Assembly: GCA_905221605.1 (NCBI GenBank)
Contig: CAJNDS010002620.1
Span: forward strand, 184,001-248,000
DNA length: 64,000 nucleotides
DNA from: Symbiodinium natans
Lineage: Eukaryota > Sar > Dinophyceae > Suessiales > Symbiodiniaceae
Direction of reading: 5' to 3'
In this document: positions 33,975 through 46,200 of the stretch, piece after piece
Numbering within the stretch: the stretch's first letter is position 1
Layout: each line of letters opens with the position of its first letter
Position numbers and translations under genes: made by a program
The notes under the pieces: generated by a model
The model's database searches: none
The model's input: only the letters and a program-made list of their open reading frames with translations
Told to the model about the DNA's origin: nothing

Positions 33975-34376
33975 TCAGAATGGCTCGTAAGCATCATCTA
34001 TGGGAGGATGGTCGCCAGCATTCTCCCCCATGTTGCCAGCCGCCATGCCATTGACTCTCTCGGTCTTTCTGCACGGTCGCATACTTTTTGGCACGCGGCG
34101 GCTGCGCATTTCGCAATTTGCCACCGGGCGATACTGCAGGAACGTATTCCTGGCGCAGAGCCGCACGTCTATCTCCTCATCATCGTCAATGTCGTCTGCT
34201 GCTGCGCTTGCCAAGGGCTCGAGGTGGGCTGGACCTGCACGAGCGGGAGGCCGTGGAGGCCGCAAATCTTCCGGGGGCTTCTGGCGCTCCCAACAACAGC
34301 AAAGCGACGCTTGAGCGAAATCTGCATGTCGCCACTTGGAAATACAGGGCCTATAGTACACAACTGCCCAAGGCAT
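33975..34376 (-). CDS. Possible exon with acidic DDDEEIDVRL-RNTFL motif
   Basis: Minus-strand frame with IDDDEEIDVRLCARNTFLQY followed by a basic Ser/Arg stretch. I recall acidic stretches followed by RNTF-L in many dinoflagellate proteins, some with RNA-binding domains; this is from memory and not tested. The plus strand is also open for 237 codons but lacks any motif. Borders not determined. Confidence 0.3.
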   Translation of the reverse strand: MPWAVVYYRPCISKWRHADFAQASLCCCWERQKPPEDLRPPRPPARAGPAHLEPLASAAADDIDDDEEIDVRLCARNTFLQYRPVANCEMRSRRVPKSMRPCRKTERVNGMAAGNMGENAGDHPPIDDAYEPF

Positions 34377-34819
34377 GGTGCGTTGCTGCGGTGTGCTTGT
34401 TTTGCAAGTCCCTGCTGCAGCCTGCTGCAGCTATCTGTACCCGAGATTTACGGGAGATGCAACGCTAGTGAAACACTTGAGAAAAAAGTGGAAAGAAATG
34501 GTCAACACCTGCATGGGTAGCACGCGGCCTTGATCCTCAAATCATAGCTTCCCCTCCAACACATGCGGCACGCCTCCTGTCGCAGCAGGTCGGCCTATCA
34601 CAAGGCGGGCTTGGGTATGATTTTTCACAAGCATCAGCAAGGCTCTTCCATGGCAGTCATGTGTCGCATGTGTCGCACACACGCCTCTCGCTGAAACTGC
34701 GCAGATCTGGCCTGCCGCAAGTACGTGATCAATGGCATATGATGCGAAGGCCGGTTTTGCACAAAAGGAAGTTGGAAAAACAGATGTCACAGTAAGGCGA
34801 CGCAAAGCTTTCAGGCTTC

Positions 34820-35024
34820 AAGGGATTCTTGTCGAGGCCCCACCCTGAGAGGCCTCCGCCTGTTGACGGGCAGCCTGCGCCTCCCTGCAGTCGGGAGATT
34901 GCGTGGCTTCCGATAGCGTGACAGTGAAGCGAATACTTTTATCAGGGCTGAAATCATCGAAGTGAACTGGGCGGCCGGCGTAAGCTGCATGGTCACGCAG
35001 CCCATCTTCTCCGAGAGCTGGCAA
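34820..35024 (-). CDS. Possible exon, unidentified
   Basis: Minus-strand frame containing GRPVHFDDFSPDKSIRFTVT and an Ala/Gln/Glu tail. Composition is coding-like. No firm family and no confirmed splice sites. Confidence 0.25.
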
Positions 35025-35246
35025 GCGCAGTCGAGGGCGCCCGCTTTCCCACGTAAAGCCCGAAACTTGGACTCAGTTCTCACGACGCCCCTCCCAAGGC
35101 AAGCTTAGGTGCAAAGGAGAGGCAAGGTTTCATGAACCCAAGTGCCCTCAGAACCCAGCCTCCCCTACTAAAAGCCTCCAGAAGCTCCCCCAAGCCCCCG
35201 AAGGGCCCCCGAATGCCACCACAAAAGCCACCGAAAGACTACTGTA

Positions 35247-35731
35247 AAACCTAAACCCTAAACCCTAAACCCTGAACCCTGAACCCTGAACCCTGAACCC
35301 TAAAACCCGAAACCCGAAACCCTAAACCCTAAACCCTAAACCCTAGCGCGGCTTCTTGCTGCACCTGCAACTCCACGCCCTTGGCCACGGCGGCTTCGGA
35401 CTCGAGCTCCTCAATGCGGGCCTGGCTTCGGGTATCTGTGATTCTCACCTGGGAGTGTCTCGGGTCTCCCTGAGCCTAAACCCTAAACCTTAAACCCTAA
35501 ACCCTAAACCCTAAACCAGAAGCCGGGGACCATCTGGGACCACTGGAGATTCATGAGCCCCACTGCCGAGCCTGCAGGTGAGCTATTTGCTGCACGGCGC
35601 CCATGAGGCGCGCCTGTTGCCAAGGCAGGGTTTAGGGTTTCGGGTTTAGGGTTTAGGGTTTAGGGTTTAGGGTTTAGGGTTTAGGGTTTAGGGTTTAGGG
35701 ATGTTTAGGGTTTAGGGTTTAGGGTTTAGGA
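35247..35731. repeat. Telomere-like arrays with a coiled-coil exon between them
   Basis: CCCTAAA (with CCCTGAA variants) at 35247-35345, CCCTAAA at 35475-35515, TTTAGGG at 35626-35731. Between the first two, the minus strand reads QARIEELESEAAVAKGVELQ and VQQEA (about 35440-35353), a coiled coil. The array starts within about 8 bp of the probable GC donor. Both neighbours of this exon have the same orientation, unlike most other islands. Confidence 0.85.
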
Positions 35732-35979
35732 TGAGGGAAGCCGGGCAACCAGGGGCCCTCACATTCGAGCATGACAAACTCAGGCAAGGCAAGATTCAGG
35801 ATGTGATCACTGTGGTCGGAGGGCACTCAGCTGTAGCGGCTAGCTTTTTGCCCCTCATTGCCACTGCTGTCTGCCAGGTTCCTTCAGAAGCCCGGCACAA
35901 GGGGCTTGGGGCCACCCCTCCACGTTGAAAGGGGCAGATGCCATTCCGGTAAACCCTGAACCCTGAGCCCTGAACCCTA

Positions 35980-36100
35980 CTTGGAGGTTCAGGGTACTTA
36001 TAACTCCAAGTATAAGTGCACTTGTCAGCCCCCTAAGTCCTCTAAGTAGGTTATAAGCAGACTCATAATTTTGGCTAGAAGTACCCATGAACCTCCCAAG
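35980..36100. mobile_element. MITE-like inverted-repeat element, copy 1
   Basis: Terminal inverted repeats of about 22 bp: left CTTGGAGGTTCAGGGTACTT, right ending AGTACCCATGAACCTCCC. TA precedes the left end. It matches the ends of copies at 54718-54865 and 60460-60536. No coding capacity. Confidence 0.75.
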
Positions 36101-36639
36101 TCGAGGTGCTGCAAAGACCTCTACCAGACCAAGGGGCGAAAGCGGTCTCGACTTTTGTACATTACCCGGCGCGCCCGGGCCTTGCATTCAGGAGCATGAA
36201 TACAGGGGACCCTTGTTGGGCAGGGTTTGCTTAAGGTTTAAGGGCTTAGGGCTTGGGGTTTAGGATGTAGGGTTTAGGGTATCTAGGCATCATTGGCTTC
36301 ACTTTGCCAGCTCGGCGCCACGGAGGAGACCTCCTCGACCTCGACGAGTGCGCGCGGCGTCCTGCCCCGCATGCTTTAAGGGGGCTTTTCGCTTCTTTCA
36401 GGGTGTTTTCGCAAAGGGCTTCAGGGGCCTTTGGAGCACAGGGCTTACAGAGTCGGCAGCTCTTGCACCGAACAACATTGTCCAAGCGCATTTATTGGGG
36501 CAGACCGATCCTTGTGGGACTCTGCCGGGAAGGTGGGCGGATCTCCTTCTCACGGATCTCGTGCTGGATGTTCCTTGCCGGGCCATGTCCAGCGCCAGGT
36601 TAAACCTAACCCTCAAACCCTATAAGCCTTAAGCCCTAA

Positions 36640-36860
36640 GCCCTAGCCTTAGCCCGAAAACCCCGACTCCACCCCCTCTCAAGCCTCCGCCTCGGGTATT
36701 GGAATGCGCGGAGATCGCCTCGGCTGAGGTGCACGTAAGGTGTGGGGGGCTGCTTTCTGTAGTCCCTCAGAGCTGTTCGGGCAGTGAGGCCCCCACTCAG
36801 CAGTTCCTGCACCTTTGGCTTCAACTGCCGGGGCAGCCTCTCTTCCGCCTCTTTTTGCAA
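36640..36860 (-). CDS. Possible exon, unidentified
   Basis: Minus-strand frame: LQKEAEERLPRQLKPKVQEL, then LTARTALRDYRKQPP. Coding-like composition and low stop density. No family recognised, and the exon borders are not fixed. Confidence 0.3.
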
Positions 36861-37010
36861 GGCCAGGCACAGAATCGGATGGCAGGACTCCGCAAGCTGG
36901 TAAGGTCAGCAGACGGCATATGTATGTGTATTGTATGATATATACATATATATATATGTAGGTGTGTATATATATGTTGACATATTATACATGTTAAACG
37001 ATTTGCTTAT

Positions 37011-37013
<3 letters not shown>

Positions 37014-37040
<27 letters not shown>
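37014..37040. repeat. (CA)n microsatellite
   Basis: About 13 CA units beside a TA-rich stretch (36935-37015). Confidence 0.9.
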
Positions 37041-37041
<1 letters not shown>

Positions 37042-37429
37042 GACTTCCAAAATTGGAAGGCCCCTCATATCACAAGGAAGTCCAGAAATCCTGGAACCTT
37101 TGCGCTTCGCAGCTTGCAGGCCTTGTCCTTTTCCCTCCTCGGCTCGAAAGGAACACGGGATCCTGGAACCTTCCTGTACAGTCCTCATGGGACTCCAGTG
37201 CCCCTAGGGTTCCACTCTTGCCGCAAACAGCTCGGGGTGCCGACCGAACTTGGGGGACACGTGAGGAACCCGGAATTTTGTGATCAGAAGAGGCGAAAGC
37301 CATAGCGGCCAGGGGTCTCAAAGTGGCGGTCGTAGACCGTGGCAATGCAGTGATGGCAGGGTGGCCGCCCAACATGTTGCCTGTCTGTTGTTTGGCCACT
37401 GTCGCATACTACTAGGAGATCGTCGATGC

Positions 37430-37600
37430 CTCCTTTAGGGTTACCCAGATGACAGGCGCGTTCAGGGTCCTGGACCCAAAGCAGCCAAGCTGCCGGAGGA
37501 CTTCGAAGGAGGCCTCGTCATCGAAGGTCATGGACTCTGCCAGGCTGTCCCGATGGGTCGACATCCAGCCCCAATCCATCGAGGACCGGAGCAGGCTGTC
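37430..37600 (-). CDS. Possible exon, unidentified
   Basis: Minus-strand frame SMDWGWMSTHRDSLAESM, then DEASFEVLRQLGCFGSRTL and APVIW, followed by a GT (GGGTAACC) that could be a donor. Coding-like composition; no family recognised. Confidence 0.3.
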
Positions 37601-38814
37601 CTGAGCATCAGACACCCCTCAGACAACCCTTGAGGTCACTTCAGGGCCTACAGCCTGTAGGGCTTTTAGGGTGTTAGATATTTTTTAAGCGTTTGACTGA
37701 CCCCGACCCCCGCCTGCCAGGTTGAGCGGGCCTCAGGCATGATGCTCTGGTCCAGGAAGCCTGCAACTCCCAGAGAACTTGGCTTCGTAGGGCTTATACG
37801 GCTTAGGGCCCTTCGAAAGGGACTTCAGGAGGGTCCAGTGGGTGCAAGAATCCGGGTGCAAACAGCCGCCACTGCTCCTTGGCTGTCCATGATGGCCGCA
37901 GGCTGCACACTGCCTGTCCGCAGCTGACCTCGTTGGGAACTATACGCGCGAAACCCCCAAACCCACCAAAAAAAAGGGTTCAAAAGCTTGGGCGTTCTTG
38001 CCGGTAGTAGTATTACCAACGAGGCTTTGGGGACTTCCCGGGCTTAGTAGGCCTGTTTGCCTTTTTTTCTGGGTCCACATAGTTATAGGGGCTTCTGGAC
38101 CGGCCACCTCGCAGCTGCCGCGCCCGCGGCAGGGTCCTTGGCAGCGGGGTGAGGCGGCCGCGGCGTCGGGGTGTGGCCGCAAAGCCCTGTGGGGAGGCAC
38201 ATGGAGGCACATGAATTCGCGTAGGGAAGATTCGGGGATGTGGGGACAGCAAGTGAGTTCGGGCTTAGGGGTGTTGATGAAGTTCTGGCTTGATCGTCGG
38301 CGGCTGTCGAGCTGTGATGTCCAGGAGACTACACCCTGCGCAAAGCTCGCCCTTGTAAGGCTTACCTCGCACAAACCTCTGGAACATCAAATTGGCCTGT
38401 GCCGGCCCGCGGATTTGGGAGGGCGATGCATCGACATCGGATTCCAGGCTCATCGACCAACTGCCTATGCGCCTATGAAACGAAAGTCTTCGAGAAGGTA
38501 GCAAGGCATTGTGGCTTTTGACTGGCTTTCCCGTTCTAGCATGCCAGGTTGACGCTGAGTCACAGATCTGCACTGACTAAACGAATCACAGTCCATGTTC
38601 ATGTTGTGCTTGAGCCCACACAGGTCCGAGTGGCGAAATTGAAGCAAGTGTTTGGAGAATAGCCTCTAGGTTTCCGGGTTCGCGCGCAGGGTCGTGTTTT
38701 CTTGCATCGAGATGAATGGTTTAAAGTGCTGACATCGGGATGATCACTGTGCCGTCTGGGACCTTTCAGATTTGCCCACATCGCACCCTAAACCCAACCC
38801 CCGAATCCCTCGTG

Positions 38815-38935
38815 CCGTTCAATGGCCTCGTATTCTGTGCGCAGCTGGGCCACCTGGAGGGAAATTGGCACACCGGAGGCTAGGAGGCTGCTCAGCTGCT
38901 TGTCGGGCACAAAGGCGATGCGTTGGAGGTTTTAG
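38815..38935 (-). CDS. Possible exon, unidentified
   Basis: Minus-strand frame RIAFVPDKQLSSLLASGVPI followed by VAQLRTEYEAIERHEG. It looks like a helical protein segment. A CTCCAG|GTGG inside could be a donor, so it may be two exons. Confidence 0.3.
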
Positions 38936-39476
38936 GTGTTTTTTTTCGATAAACTGAGGCGAGACCGGTATCCGCTGGCTGTGATAGAACTCAGGTGGAA
39001 GACGCGACGCTGCTACATACTGCCTACAAGCTCTATGATTGCCACTGCACCCTCGACATGGTCCGACCTCGCTCTGGTCCACTCCGCGCGCCACCTCGCT
39101 CGGATCACTTGGCATCTCCGATGCTGGAGGCTCCTGGGAGTAACTTCGGAGCGACTTGTCGGAGGTGCTCGAAGCTGCTCGACGATTGTCAGGTCGTTTG
39201 GGTGCAAGCACACTGAAGTACCTTAACTCAGACCTCAAAAACTACGGTATCACGGTACAGAGAAGGCAGAGGTTCGTAGCCTTGCAGCCATCCCCGAGGC
39301 CTCCAAGACATCGGGCCGTCCGTTGGCTTCCGCGGCAGAGTCCGGGCCACGAGCAGCCGGCACGAGGTCCTCAAAAAGAATCGCAAGAAGCTGCAAACCC
39401 TTTGGGAAACTTCCGGAGTGAACCCTTCAATGACTTCTCGCTTGCGGATCGAGATGGATGGAGTAGAATGAATGAT

Positions 39477-39953
39477 AACCCTAAACCCTAAACCCTAAAA
39501 ACCCCAAAAACCCCAAAAACCCTAAAAACCCAAAAAAACCCTAAAAAACCCTAAAAAACCTTAAAAAACCCTAAAAGCCCTCAAGGAAGGGCCTCTGGAT
39601 CCTCTGGCTCCGGCGCGCTGGAGGCTGGCCCTCCGTTGGCATGCGGCTCCAATGAGGGCCCAGCTTCCACCGCTTCAACAGCCTCCTAAGCTTGGCTGCA
39701 CTCAGGAGGGTAGCTATAAATTAAACTTTTAGCTGCCTTAATAAGAAACCCAATAAACACAAAAAAGGTAAGGATCAAAAGTTACAGTAAAGTACCACAA
39801 AGTAAGCTGAGGGGAACGGGGGAGTCACAGGGCTCAGTTGGCTCAGTGCCTCGGGAAGTGCGGGCCTGCAGGCAAGTAAACCCCCAGAGACGACCTTAAA
39901 ACGACCCTAAACCCTAAACCCTAAACCCTAAACCCTAAACCCTAAACCCTAAC
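39477..39953. repeat. CCCTAAA arrays
   Basis: CCCTAAA drifting into CCCTAAAAA variants at 39477-39580, and clean CCCTAAA at 39903-39953. The 320 bp between them has no recognisable gene. Confidence 0.9.
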
Positions 39954-40449
39954 TCCTCTGGTTTTTCAATCCCTGCCGGGTCAAGGTCTGAGCCTCACGC
40001 CAAGGCCTGGCTGGCCTGGCTGGCATGGCCGTTGGCCTTCACGGTCGTGATGGGAGACGCTTTGAGGGACTGCATCTTGGGATTTTGGGTTTATTGTTGG
40101 GGGTATGTTCAGGTCTTCAGATCGAGTGATCATGAGGGATGGGCGCGTTCTACCTCCATTAAAAGACACAGCAAGGTGATGTTCAAGCAGCCCCCCTGTG
40201 CCTGCTCTTCAAACTTCACTTCATGAAGTCGCCAAAATTTGCAGTCATTTCTCAGTCACCCTACGTTGCTGTGCCACCCCCCCCACCCACCCACCCACGC
40301 TTGCAGGCTTGACGGAGTGCTGCCGAACCCTCTGCCGGCGGGCCTGGATGTCCAGGGTTTGCTCTGTGGGCTGGCTGACCTCCTGAGTGGTTGCACGTGC
40401 CACCTAGTCTACACTCATCCAAGCCTGAACTCTGCGCAAGCACGCGCTC

Positions 40450-40640
40450 TATGCTGCCCTGCATGTTTGGCAGAGAAATGCGTGCACCTGTCTCGTCAAC
40501 TGCTGACGCGCCTCGAGAAGTATCGCTGGTTGCTGCGCAGCCACCTGCGACATCCACTCCTCCGTCCCTCCAGCATCAGGTGGATCTGCCTGGCTGTTGA
40601 CATATGGGTCCGCAGGGGAAGTGCAGAAGTCTCCAGAGCC
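40450..40640 (-). CDS. Possible exon, unidentified
   Basis: Minus-strand frame PADPYVNSQADPPDAGGTEE, then WMSQVAAQQPAILLEARQQL. Composition is coding-like, with a helical C-terminal part. No confirmed borders or family. Confidence 0.25.
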
Positions 40641-41365
40641 TCCACGCCAAGACCATCCCGAAGCACCTGCCACAGCTAGTGAGAGTCAGCTTCTTCGTGT
40701 TTCGAGTCTCAGTTGACAAGTAGGAAGAAAAAACGTCAAGAAAGCAGACGCAATCCGCGAGCCGGCCTCGGGTGGCTCGGCGCGGGCTGGCTCACCAGGA
40801 GTGGCCTGTTGCAATGAGCAAAGAAGCCCTTGAAGCCCTTTGAAGCCCTGAGACTAAGTGCCCCGCATCACAAGAACCCCGAGATTGGACAGCAGACACA
40901 TGCGGCCTCCGCGAGCGCATCCTCGACGCGATGATACTCCTGAGGCTCACCCCTGCATCGGAGGAGGCGTTAAGGTCAAGGCTGGCCGCGTCAGTTCTTT
41001 GCCTCCTCTTCACTATCGCACCAGCGAAGAATCTTGCAGTGAAACGAAACGTGGTAAAGAGGCCAGCGGGCTCGGCTCACCCGTGAGGGTTTAGGTGGCA
41101 TACTATATTTTCAAAAATTTCTGTTGTAGTGCCTCAGAAACCCTGCACTGCTTCTCAACGCCGCTTGCCGCCAGCCGCTACCAGATCTTGCCTTCGGCAA
41201 GTTGCTTCTAGCGCCCATCCAGACTTGCTTGATGCGTCTCGGGCATGCTCTGTAGCTCGCATGGCGACTGTCATCGCATACACGACCCTGGAACTATAAG
41301 GAATATATTAATATACTAGCTCCAAAAAGGCCACAATGATCACAATGTAGAACAACCCGCCCTAC

Positions 41366-41490
41366 CTATTTCCTATGTTACTTGCTCACGTGCCTATCTT
41401 TACCTTTTGGCATACAAATTGAGCTATTTCCTATGTTACTTGCTCACGTGACTATCCTATCCTATCTTTACCTTTTTGGCATACAGATTG
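41366..41490. repeat. Tandem duplication of about 60 bp
   Basis: 'ctatttcctatgttacttgc' followed by 'tcacgtg', 'cctatctttacctttt' and 'ggcatacaaattg' occurs twice in a row, with small insertions in the second copy. Non-coding. Confidence 0.85.
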
Positions 41491-42942
41491 TGGACTGTGG
41501 ACGATACAGCGATCACTGTCTGCCACGCAGCCAAACCCCTCTCACTGCCCAGGGCTCATGTAGTTGCATCGCCTTCTGTAGAAGCCTTGCATATTGGGCA
41601 CACCAGCATGCTGGAATATGCACAAAGCAGAAGGCTCCCAGACGATCATCGTCTTGCGCGGGAATGCATGCGTGGGCGCCCTGCACTCGTGATCTGCAGG
41701 CAGCAGGTCGTTTGTCCGACCGATCTCCAACTCTCCGATACCTTGGGCATCTAAGCCATCTAAGCTTGCACGGAAATAATGGGGGAAGCCGGCGTTGCAG
41801 AGATGTTAAGCGTGACAGCGTATGGGCTGAGGGCTTTCGAATCTGCAGCGTCGCGACTCATCGTGGGAGTCGAGTGGTTGCGCTTCACTTTGCCGAACTC
41901 AGAGACGTAGCCTAAGTGCAATGTGAACAAGCGTCCACAAGCAATCCTGGTATTCATGACGCGCTTGGACGAACCCTGAGCTGTCGATTGAACCTGAAAG
42001 CTCCCCGGCACTTGGACACGTGCCAGACAAATGACAGCGCGGGCGACTCTTGCAGCAGCTGCATTGGCAGCAAGCAGAATCCCACGCCCAGGACACGTAA
42101 CATCACCGGCGCAGTCCGCCCCCCCCTAATACTGCGAAAAGCAAGGTAGGGACCTGCTAGTTCGACTTGCAGTTTTGCTGAGGGCTCTTGAACTCTTGCC
42201 TCTCATCCTTTCTCAGAACGAAAACCAGCCGCAAGCGCGTCGCTAGCGTCGGCCGGGCAGCTGCTCTTCTCCGGCGGGCCCTCCCACTTCGAGATGAAGC
42301 CAAGGTTGGGCTTTGGAAGCAGGATCTGGCCTCGCGGGTTTGAGTTCAGGGTTGGCGAGGGCTGAGAGGGTTTTAGGTCTCCGGGTTCAGGGTTCAGGGT
42401 TCAGGGCTGATAGAGGGTTCAGGAGTTGTAGGGTTTCGGGTTTGTACCCCCCCCCCCCAGCCCCAATATTCAATATCAAACCGTCCCCATAGCAACAGGG
42501 AGCCCAACATTTAATGCTGCTCAGGGTTTGTAAGGTGCAAGGCGGATCCCCGGCCTGCTTTCGCCAAATCTTGTGGATGCGCATGGTAGCTGACCTGTGC
42601 GCATATTACCTTCTGTCATTTGGAGCTTAAGGGTTATTCGGGCTTAGGGAGCTCAACACGTTATGAAGGTGTCTCTGGTCTCCTTCCCCCCAAACGGAAG
42701 TTTGCTGCACCCTCCCTTCCTGCCCTGTGGAACCTGCCGAACCGGTTGGAGGAGCCGCAATCCGATGTTTCTCCGAGACCATTCCTGACACCTTTTCCAG
42801 GGACCCGCCTGGGACCCATTTGTGGGAATTCTGCGACCTCCTTCAGACCTCCCCTCCTGAACTCACGACGTGCGTGGTGCGACAGCAAATGACAGGCGGA
42901 CAAGAGCAAGCGTTTACAATTTCCTCCTTAGTAAGCAAACTA

Positions 42943-43262
42943 TCACTGTACTGCCTTTGCAGGTGCTTCAGTTGGTTCACAAGCAATCTGACTACTGGTT
43001 GCTTCCAAGATGCGTGTGACAATGGCCGCGTCTCCAGTAAGTCCGTCATGCCTGGCAAAAGGGTTTCTGAAACCGAGTGCATCAACCATTGCTAGCTGGT
43101 CGCCGAGGGGGCCAGGAATCAGCAAAGCAAGCCAAAACCATCCTATATCCAACAGAACAAGAACAGACAGGCAAGTACGAGCAGCGACAAAGAGGAGGAC
43201 CCACGGGATCACGTGCCTGTGATGGTGTGTGTCCTCGCGTTCGTGGGCTTCACACTCTTCAT
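42943..43262 (-). CDS. Terminal exon with transmembrane segment
   Basis: The minus-strand exon probably starts after CTGCCAAG and runs to TGA at 42943. It begins acidic/His-rich (EECEAHEREDTHHHRHV), then a long hydrophobic span (PWVLLFVAARTCLSVLVLLD and WFWLALLIPGPL), then a soluble tail with FRNPFARHDGLTGD. The frame is open over 106 codons. It looks like the end of an integral membrane protein. Family not recognised; a channel or transporter is possible but not shown. Confidence 0.5.
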
Positions 43263-43299
43263 CTTGGCAGATCTCAGACGGTTACCAGTGTAACCTTGG

Positions 43300-46200
43300 C
43301 TGCATTGCGAAGATTCAAGCAGTTCGGATCTATCTGCGGGTGAATTCTCTTAGAGGCTGAACAAGGCTTCTCAGCCATATTGCAACCACGCCACCTTCGA
43401 AGGTGTCCTGAGGGTTGAACCCCAAGAGGCCATTGCACTCTCAGCATCTCGAAACCCCCACCCCTCAAGCCTGAACTCCCCCCCCCCCCCCAAATACCCC
43501 CTCAACACCCCCAAGTCCTAAACCCAACCGAAAAATTCCCAAACCCACTAAAATTTTTAAACCCTCTTGCCGCTTGCCTGGTAGTAGCTGGTCTTCGGCA
43601 TCTCTGCGTTGGAGCCAGCAGCATTCCCCTTCCAGCCGGCCTCAGGGGTTTCGGGTTTCTTAGGTGGGGTCTTTGGAGTTGTGTAGATGTTAAAGGGCTT
43701 TTAGGGTTTAGGCTTTCAGGGTGCAGGGTCTGAAGGTTTGAGTTTTGGGGTTTAGCGTTCTGGGCTTTTTCGGCTTCAGGGTTTGGCCTCTTTGGGGCTT
43801 GAGGGGCTTAGGGGGCTTTCGAAGGGCAGGGCACAGGGCGTGGGTCGGGGACGGTCGGGGGGGTGGGGTGGTGGCATATGGGGGGGGGTGGCCCAAACAG
43901 TTCAGGGCCGAAAGGGCTTTACAAAGGCCGTGAGAACCCGTCAACTCGTACGCCCGCAAAAAGCCCCACAACGGGCGCCTTAAAGCTGGCCGCCAGCATG
44001 GCATTGACCTTCACCAAGGAAGCTGCAGCCCATGCCCTAAACCCTAAACCGTAAACACTAGCTTATGGACCCTTTCCGCGTGCCGATTGTCGCACAATTC
44101 CAGCCTTATTTCAGGTCTGGAGCTTGTGCTGTCGCGCTAAGCCTAACTTCTTCCAGCCTTGTTGTCGCCCAGCGGGTGCTCGGTGAAGTCCCGGCGGCTG
44201 TTGACTGCGCTGTAGTCGAGCAGCGGGGCCTGAGAGCCGGCCAGGAGCAAACTCCCTGTGCCGTGGGCCCTGAACATTCTAAACCCTACACTGCACTCCC
44301 TACCCTGCAAAATCGTGCTCGTGTCCCGTTTCACAGCTGCAAGATCCGGGCGGTGCTCTTCTGAAACTTCATGTAGGGAGATTCCTGCACCATCATCATG
44401 CAACCGCACATGACTGCAGATGGAGGTGGAGCCGGGGAGGGTAGGAACAAAGGCTCCTTCCGGCCGATGTTGTGGATGCCGGCGAAATTCTCCCCTCGAT
44501 CTTCAGAGCATGGGATACGGCCGGCCACTCCTCCCGCAGGTGGCACTGTCAGAGTTGAAAGAGGCTCAGACGGGTTTAGGGCGACCCGGCATGAACCGGG
44601 CACGATGTATGGTCCGGCCTGTGTTGTAGGCGGTACGATACGTCAGCCTGACCTCACATACAGCGAAAGCCACACTTTGTGCAGCCCAGACTTGAAACAT
44701 GACCGTTGAGCTGCAACGCTCTCACACAAAGCCCGATCCTCGGACACAGCAAGATTCCTGATTCCTGAGCCTATGGCATACAACTTCTGTGGCTCAGGTC
44801 AGATGCAACTCCGAAGGTGCTACATCTTCCCCTCAATTCCTTTCAAAGCAGTCTGCGGATCGCGAAGTCCCTAAACCCCCACAACACCACACAAAACCCC
44901 CAAAACCCCTTCTCATTCCAAAGAAACAAGTCATTCCCAGGCACGAGGTCATCGGTTGGCACACTCTTGACCGCCGAGCTGCCCGGCAGGCACCCTGGGT
45001 TTGCACTGAGGGCGAAAGGCATGCCACACAGCATACAAGATCCAGGGCTCAGGGCGCGCCAAGTCCACGAGCGATTTATTGAGAGGCTTTGCTTGGGCGA
45101 ACGATCGAATGTTACAGGCGGGAATCGATGGATACACTGTCGACTACCATGATTACCAGACACTCGCCATCACTGGACAAGGAGCCCGTGGACTTGTACA
45201 CGACCTGACACAAAAGCGGAAGGTTGAAGGCAGTGGACAAGGCTCGCTGCTCAAAAGGTTCAAAGGCTTTCCAGCTGCTATCTTCCAGGCCTTGTGCGAC
45301 GCCATGGGGCACCCGGGCAAACGGCCGCAAAGGCAGCTGTAGAGCCGCTCAAGATAACGGGAAGCATTCTCCGGACTCCAGACATCGAAACATACTCATG
45401 TGTCTGGTGCCCGAAGTCAACAGCAGCTGCAGCGTCACCACTACAACCGTCTGTCTCTCAAAAAAGTGTGTTGTGAAGCCCGGGCCCTAGGCACCAATGA
45501 TGCCATGACGGGACCACGACGACGTCTTGATGTTGGACTCGCTGGTCCAGTCTTTTGCTCGGACCTCTTTTTAGGATCCAGTCTCCTCACTGCTGCAGTG
45601 GTGCCCAGCCTTTGCCCGCCATGCGATACCATGTCACGCCTGCAACGAACATGTCTTCCCATCCCAGGCGCTCGGCTTTTGCCATGATTTCTGCACTGCG
45701 GACTTCGATCTCGTCTTTGACACAATTCTGCACTCAGCGCAGCAGTCGTTAAGACCGAGACCCCGACAAAAGCTTGATCGGTCGCGGCGATTGTAGCAGT
45801 CTGCGAAACTGAGGGTGCCCTGACTGGCGTACACTAGCCTCACTAACCACCGACGGCTATCTTCTGACGGGGTCTCGAAACAAGATCTGGCACAGGAAAA
45901 ATGGCTACCCAATTCGCAAGCATTGTTGGGCTGCGCTGCCCTATCAGCGTGGGCAGGATCACAAACGATAGAGACATGGGGCATGTGTCGTATGTATTCT
46001 CGAAGTTAGTTTCAACATGCGCAAGATGCAACAACCATTCAACAGAAAGACTAGAAGTGATGGGTCTACTCAGCTGGGGCAGGCGTCTGCAACACCAACC
46101 GCAAGCCATACGAATTGCTTCCGGCAGCCACTGCGCAGTCAGAGTTGAAGCAAGCCCTGTACAGTAGCGAGGAAGCGTGCAGATGGGAATGCGGTATCGG